Shown here: in pieces, positions 6,405-10,268 of the stretch
Layout: each line of letters begins with the position of its first letter
Numbering within the stretch: the first letter of the stretch is position 1
Assembly: GCA_964512645.1 (NCBI GenBank)
Contig: CAZEJS010000041.1
Coordinates: forward strand, 1-10,268
Length of the DNA stretch: 10,268 nt
Reading direction: 5' to 3'
From: CAZEJS01 sp964512645
GTDB taxonomy: Bacteria > Actinomycetota > Geothermincolia > Fen-727 > Anoxymicrobiaceae
Notes under the pieces: generated by a model
Told to the model about the DNA's origin: nothing
The model's input: the letters and a program-made list of their open reading frames with translations, nothing else
Database searches by the model: none
Made by a program: the position numbers and the translations under genes

Positions 6405-7391
6405 CTATGCGGGATACCCCTCCGGGTGGGTTGAATGCCACTGCCAGGCGGTGGAGACGATTCCGTCGAGTTCGGTATATGACGGGCGCCAGCCCAGCCC
6501 GGCCTTGATCCTGTCCGGGGAGGCCACCAGCCTTGGAGGGTCGCCCTCGCGGCGGCTTTCTTCGATCACCGTGAAATCAACCCCGGACACCCGCTTGACC
6601 GACTCGACGACCTCGCGGACCGAGAAGCCCCTTCCGATCCCCACGTTGAACACCAGCCCGCGAGCCCCGGCGTTAAGCTCCTCCATCGCGCGAAGATGGG
6701 CGTCGCAGAGGTCCACGATGTGGACGTAGTCCCTCACGCAGGTGCCGTCCGGCGTGGGGTAATCGGTTCCGAATATCCGCACGGCGGGGACCTTCCCCAG
6801 TGCCGCGGAGACCACCCGGGGGATCAGGTGCGTTTCCGGAGTGTGGTCCTCGCCCAGGCCGCGGACCGTGTCTGCTCCCGCGGCGTTGAAATATCTCAAC
6901 GAGGCGAAAACGAGTCTTCCGCGTTTCTCGAGCTCAACAAGCATGCGCTCGAAGAGCAGCTTGGAAAGCCCGTAAGGGTTGATCGGGTCGGTGGGCGTGT
7001 CCTCCGAAATCAGCTCGACCGAGGGGACCCCGAATATCGAGCACGATGACGAGAATATGAGCGCACGGCAGTCGGCTCGTTCCAGGCCCTGAAGAAGGTT
7101 CAGGCCCATGGCGAGGTTCTCACGCAGGTACTTGAGCGGGTTCGATACGGATTCGTCGACAAGGCTGTGCCCCGCGAAATGCATGGCGACACCGGGTCGG
7201 AAACCCAGGCAGGCGGCCGTCACCGCCGGGGCGTCCAGCAGGTCTATCTCCTCGAGGGGGATGTCCTCGAGGGCCTTCCGGTGTCCGCGGGAGAGGTTGT
7301 CGATGACCAGAACCTCGTGCCCCCGGTCTGCAAGCATCCCCGACATCACCGAGCCAATGTACCCGGCACCGCCGGTAACCAGCACTTTCAT
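6405..7391 (-). CDS. galE: UDP-glucose 4-epimerase
   Basis: A 328-residue short-chain dehydrogenase/reductase of the extended type that interconverts UDP-glucose and UDP-galactose with bound NAD in the cytoplasm. It is close to the usual length (about 330-340). The NAD-binding GGAGYIG is at residues 7-13 and the acidic ribose-binding D31 follows in VIDNLSRG. The catalytic triad equivalents are S116 in FSSSCSIFG, Y140 and K144 in PYGLSK. The family's sugar-site block RYFNAAGA (166-173) and the TPDGTCVRDYVHIVDL block (213-228) are intact. Start: ATG at 7391 after AGGAAGGG with a gap of about 9 bases. It supplies UDP-galactose for envelope glycans or runs galactose use through the Leloir pathway; no other gal gene is in view. 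A related 4-epimerase with N-acetylated or uronic substrates cannot be excluded. Confidence 0.95.
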   Translation of the reverse strand: MKVLVTGGAGYIGSVMSGMLADRGHEVLVIDNLSRGHRKALEDIPLEEIDLLDAPAVTAACLGFRPGVAMHFAGHSLVDESVSNPLKYLRENLAMGLNLLQGLERADCRALIFSSSCSIFGVPSVELISEDTPTDPINPYGLSKLLFERMLVELEKRGRLVFASLRYFNAAGADTVRGLGEDHTPETHLIPRVVSAALGKVPAVRIFGTDYPTPDGTCVRDYVHIVDLCDAHLRAMEELNAGARGLVFNVGIGRGFSVREVVESVKRVSGVDFTVIEESRREGDPPRLVASPDRIKAGLGWRPSYTELDGIVSTAWQWHSTHPEGYPA

Positions 7392-7830
7392 CGCAACGGC
7401 CCTTCCTGCCGCGGGCGAGTGGCCCGGTGACGGGTACCCGCATCCAACCGCCGTCCGGTGTCCGGGGTCGAACGCGCGGGCCCGTCATCCATCAATCCGC
7501 ACGGGCCACCTTTCGTTTTCCGCTTATTCTAGCGGCTTCTCCCGGCCCCGGCCAAGCCGCGGGCTCGCTCCCTCGAAGTATGTGTCGCATCGGGTCTTCG
7601 CTAGTTCTGCCCGTTTTCGCATAGGCCCGCGTTCTTCAACCAGTTGCCGGGTTTCCACTGATGTCCGGGCATTTCCGATTTCCAGCAGTCTCGGAAGGCT
7701 CACTACAGCGATCGCGGTTTTCTCAGGTGCTCCCCCGGAGGGAGAGAAGCAGTCCAACATGTAGTCCAACATGGCTCCAAAATACGGGGGCTCCGGAAGC
7801 CGAATTTCGGGCTTACATATCCTGCAGAAC
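7392..7830. other. 439-base gap with no supported gene
   Basis: This stretch separates galE from the primase-helicase gene and is visibly less GC-rich in its right half than the genes around it. It contains an inverted repeat ACGGGCC/GGCCCGT (7479-7485 and 7501-7507), a small hairpin CCGCT/AGCGG (7520-7535) and a tandem 11-base repeat (7751-7761, 7763-7773). A 105-codon minus-strand frame (7524-7841) begins with an ATG that overlaps the end of the helicase gene by 11 bases. It lacks a clear ribosome site, has only weak third-position GC bias and is not recognisable as any family, so it is not called as a gene. The stretch could be the galE promoter region plus eroded mobile-element or gene debris. 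Confidence 0.6.
7751..7773. repeat. Short tandem direct repeat
   Basis: AGTCCAACATG occurs twice (7751-7761 and 7763-7773) with one base between, giving a 12-base period. It lies in the non-coding gap about 60 bases past the helicase stop codon. It may be a simple tandem duplication; it could also be a small protein-binding pair, but nothing shows that. Confidence 0.8.
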
Positions 7831-10230
7831 TCAAGAAACATAGCCTATCGACCTGTAGCCGCGCATCCTCTTTTCGAACATGCCGCGGAGCACGCCGACA
7901 TTGACGTCAACGTAGTCGTAGATACGGATTTCCTTCTTGCCGGGGTAGATGCGCTCGAGCCTGCCCGAGTACTGGATCAGCGTGCCCCTGTTGGAGAAGG
8001 GCATTGCCAGCACAAGGGTGTCGAGCCGCGCGTCATCAAATCCCTCCCCGATAATCCTTCCGGTCGCGACGATCGCTCTGGGCTCGCGGGCTGGAACCGC
8101 GGCAAGCTTCTCCATGGCCACCCTTCTCTGCCTGGGAGTCAGCCCACCATGGAGCACGATCAGGTTGTCGATCCCGTCGGCGATCATTTCCACGAGCGTA
8201 TCCAGGTGGCGCCGACGCTCGGTGAGCAGAATCGGGGATCGCCCCTCGCGCACCGAAGATACAAGGTCGTCCACGATTATCCTGTTACGCGGGTCGTCGG
8301 CCGTGAGTTCCGAGTACACATCCTGAATTCGCAGGTCACCTTCTTGCGGCGTCAGCCTGAAAGACGTTTCCCTGACGATGAGACGCTTGAAGAACTCGCC
8401 CGCGCCGCCACGAGCGGCGCCTTCTCTCTCGAGCACATGTCTGACCGGGCCACACTGCATGAGAATGATCGGGTGGTGGCCATCGCGGCGGTTCGGTGTC
8501 GCGGTCAGACCATAGACATATCTTCCTTTAGCCTCGCGAAGAACCTTCTCGAAGCTCCAGGCTGGAACGTGATGGCACTCGTCCACGATGACCAGACCGT
8601 ATTCCGTCACGAGGTCCTTGACCTTACCTTTCCTTACGAGGCTCTGGAACGTCCCGATATCAATCCGGCCGGTCCTTCTCTCCTTGTCACCGCCAATAAG
8701 CCCTGCCTCATTGCCGCCGGTGTCCAGAAATTCAGAGAGGCGGTCCTGCCACTGCGCCATGAGCGTAAGGGTGTGCACGAGGATCAGGGCGTTCGTACCC
8801 CTGGAGGCAAGCGCCTTGATCGCCATGAGCGTCTTGCCAGCACCTGGGGGCGCTACCAGAACGCCGGTGTCGTGCTCCAGCAGGGCCTCCACGGCGCGTT
8901 CCTGCTCCGGTGATAGCTCACCGAGGAAGTCGGCCTCGATCCCGCCCCCCGTGAACCTTTCATCAATAGTCATCATTTGTATCCCCAGTTCACCGAGTAG
9001 TGCCTCGAGGTCTCCCAGGCAGCCTCTGGGGATTGCAAGGTGGTCGGAGAAGTCCTCCGAGCAGCAGATCATCCTGGGAGTGAAGGCGGTCGACAACCGG
9101 AGTCTCTGTTTCTTGAAAAACTCGGGATTCTGAAACGCGGCGAGCCTCCGGATTCGATCCAGCAGCGCATCCGGCAGCCCTTTTTTTTCGACGTAGACGA
9201 GGTTGCCGAGGACCACGCGGGCTGTCTTCGCCCGGAGTCCCTCTATGGGAGGCGGGAGGTGGCGCCTGGAAGGGATTGTTAGCCACGGGCTGTCCGCATC
9301 GTCCGCGAAACGGCTGCCGACCCCCAACGCCTCGCCCCGCGCTATCCTACGACCGAGGTCATCAAGTGAGCGCTGGCTCAGCCGCTCGATGGACCGGATA
9401 TATCCCCACTGGTCGTCGTACGGCTCGAAATCCGAATTCAGGAAGCAGGTGTTTCCGTTCGCGAGGGCTTCCTTCTGAAGAGGGAGCGCAATCAGGTTCC
9501 CGAAGCCGCCCCTGGGCATGTTGTCCTGGCTCGGGAAAAGTCTATCGTACGTGGACATCGATATCTCATAGCGGCGCGCCATCGCCTTGGTGAGAAGAAA
9601 GGAGCCCAGGTGTCTGGCGAGGCTTGCCTTGACGGCCCCCTCGAAGAATATCCACAGGTGGCCGCCGATGCCAGAGCGGCTCCGTTCAACCGCGGGCTTG
9701 ATACCGTGCTCAGCGCATACGGCAAGGAAAGCCGAGGCGTCTTCACACCACGCCGCGCCATCGAAATCGATTGCCAGGAAGCAGCAGTCGCCCGGGGGCA
9801 GGAGCGGGTAGACTCCCACGACGTGCCGGCCGGCAAGGTGGTCTATGATCACCTGGTCGGTGAACTGGCTGAAGATGCGGTTCGGGCAATCCGCACACTT
9901 CACCTCGCGCCCCTTTTTCCTGCAGAGGCCATCGGCCCACTCGTTCTCGCAGGCCGGGCTCCAACCGGTCCGTCCCCTGGCGCTCGTCCACATGCGGGCG
10001 AACACGTCTTCGCGTCCGCGGAAAAGGGAACGGAAGAGCGCCGGATCCGCAGGTTCCTTCTCCGGCCGAGGAATAATGTCGGGTTCGGTGCTGGCCTCGT
10101 AGGAATCGGTTAGCTCTGCGAGGAGCGTCGGATCGGCGATGGCACGGTCGCGGCCCGCGAGCTGTCTCCTCAGGTCGCCAATTTCTCTCCTCAGGTGGTC
10201 CTGGTCCTCCATCAGACTCAAGTTGAACAC
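7831..10230 (-). CDS. TOTE-type archaeo-eukaryotic primase fused to superfamily 2 helicase
   Basis: A protein of 799 residues or more, numbered here from the GTG at 10230. An N-terminal charged helix (about 7-35) looks like a coiled coil. A cysteine cluster follows (C94, C103, C112, C115; probable zinc site). The primase-like (AEP) domain shows the metal-binding DFD at 155-157 and the S-x-S-G...GGH block (184-191), then GGFGNLIALPLQK. A linker leads to the helicase, with Walker A PPGAGKT (461-467), DECHH (550-554), TATP (576-579), GEGFDD (728-733) and QYSGRLER (753-760). This architecture matches proteins described from TOTE conflict systems, thought to prime or unwind nucleic acid in defence or element competition. 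All key residues are present, so it should be active. The start is uncertain: an ATG at 10212 begins the coiled coil, no good ribosome site is seen, and the frame is open to 10268, so the N-terminus may lie off-window. Confidence 0.9.
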   Translation of the reverse strand: MFNLSLMEDQDHLRREIGDLRRQLAGRDRAIADPTLLAELTDSYEASTEPDIIPRPEKEPADPALFRSLFRGREDVFARMWTSARGRTGWSPACENEWADGLCRKKGREVKCADCPNRIFSQFTDQVIIDHLAGRHVVGVYPLLPPGDCCFLAIDFDGAAWCEDASAFLAVCAEHGIKPAVERSRSGIGGHLWIFFEGAVKASLARHLGSFLLTKAMARRYEISMSTYDRLFPSQDNMPRGGFGNLIALPLQKEALANGNTCFLNSDFEPYDDQWGYIRSIERLSQRSLDDLGRRIARGEALGVGSRFADDADSPWLTIPSRRHLPPPIEGLRAKTARVVLGNLVYVEKKGLPDALLDRIRRLAAFQNPEFFKKQRLRLSTAFTPRMICCSEDFSDHLAIPRGCLGDLEALLGELGIQMMTIDERFTGGGIEADFLGELSPEQERAVEALLEHDTGVLVAPPGAGKTLMAIKALASRGTNALILVHTLTLMAQWQDRLSEFLDTGGNEAGLIGGDKERRTGRIDIGTFQSLVRKGKVKDLVTEYGLVIVDECHHVPAWSFEKVLREAKGRYVYGLTATPNRRDGHHPIILMQCGPVRHVLEREGAARGGAGEFFKRLIVRETSFRLTPQEGDLRIQDVYSELTADDPRNRIIVDDLVSSVREGRSPILLTERRRHLDTLVEMIADGIDNLIVLHGGLTPRQRRVAMEKLAAVPAREPRAIVATGRIIGEGFDDARLDTLVLAMPFSNRGTLIQYSGRLERIYPGKKEIRIYDYVDVNVGVLRGMFEKRMRGYRSIGYVS

Positions 10231-10268
10231 TTGATTTTGAGAAACCCTTTCAGACCGGGCTTTTCCAG

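Noticed and set aside
7524..7841. A 105-codon minus-strand frame after the helicase gene
   Set aside because: Overlap with the helicase end would allow coupling, but there is no ribosome site, weak codon bias and no recognised similarity; it is described within the gap entry only.
7771..8913. A 380-codon open frame on the plus strand opposite the helicase C-terminal half
   Set aside because: It is antisense to an intact helicase with all motifs, and its translation shows no recognisable domain.
1..10268. CRISPR arrays, tRNA or rRNA genes, insertion sequences
   Set aside because: I looked for regular spaced repeats, cloverleaf-like segments, rRNA motifs and transposase signatures and saw none.

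Overview
This is a GC-rich chromosomal window with seven protein genes and one riboswitch. The GC-rich coding sequence, GTG/TTG starts and a large secreted protein built on FAEGTT...ERPMYF repeats suggest a high-GC, probably deep-branching Actinobacteriota-like bacterium. That assignment is an inference from repeat style and composition; the window holds no rRNA or other phylogenetic marker.

Layout, left to right. (1) 1-326: a cobalamin (B12) riboswitch on the minus strand whose target gene lies beyond the left edge, back to back with (2) 327-995 (+), a small polytopic membrane protein. (3) 1010-5153 (-): a three-gene cluster read right to left. It starts with a secreted protein (predicted seven-bladed beta-propeller plus four ~105-residue C-terminal repeats), continues with an ECF sigma factor, and ends with a single-pass membrane protein that overlaps the sigma gene by 8 bp and resembles an anti-sigma factor. 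Its external part carries two fibronectin-III-like domains. (4) 5391-6383 (+): a family-2 glycosyltransferase, convergent with (5) 6405-7391 (-), a UDP-glucose 4-epimerase (galE); the pair fits nucleotide-sugar supply and polysaccharide or glycolipid synthesis. (6) 7392-7830: a mostly non-coding gap of lower GC. (7) 7831 to at least 10230 (-): a primase-helicase of the type described from TOTE conflict systems (zinc-cluster archaeo-eukaryotic primase domain fused to a superfamily-2 helicase); its reading frame stays open to the right edge.

How the parts may work together: the cell-surface cluster reads as a signalling unit in which the membrane anti-sigma candidate holds the ECF sigma factor and its external domains sense the envelope or surroundings. 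The co-directional secreted propeller protein could be its partner or its regulated product. The glycosyltransferase/GalE pair is probably unrelated housekeeping or envelope metabolism. The primase-helicase is the best candidate for a defence or mobile-element-linked function, but no partner gene is visible inside the window.
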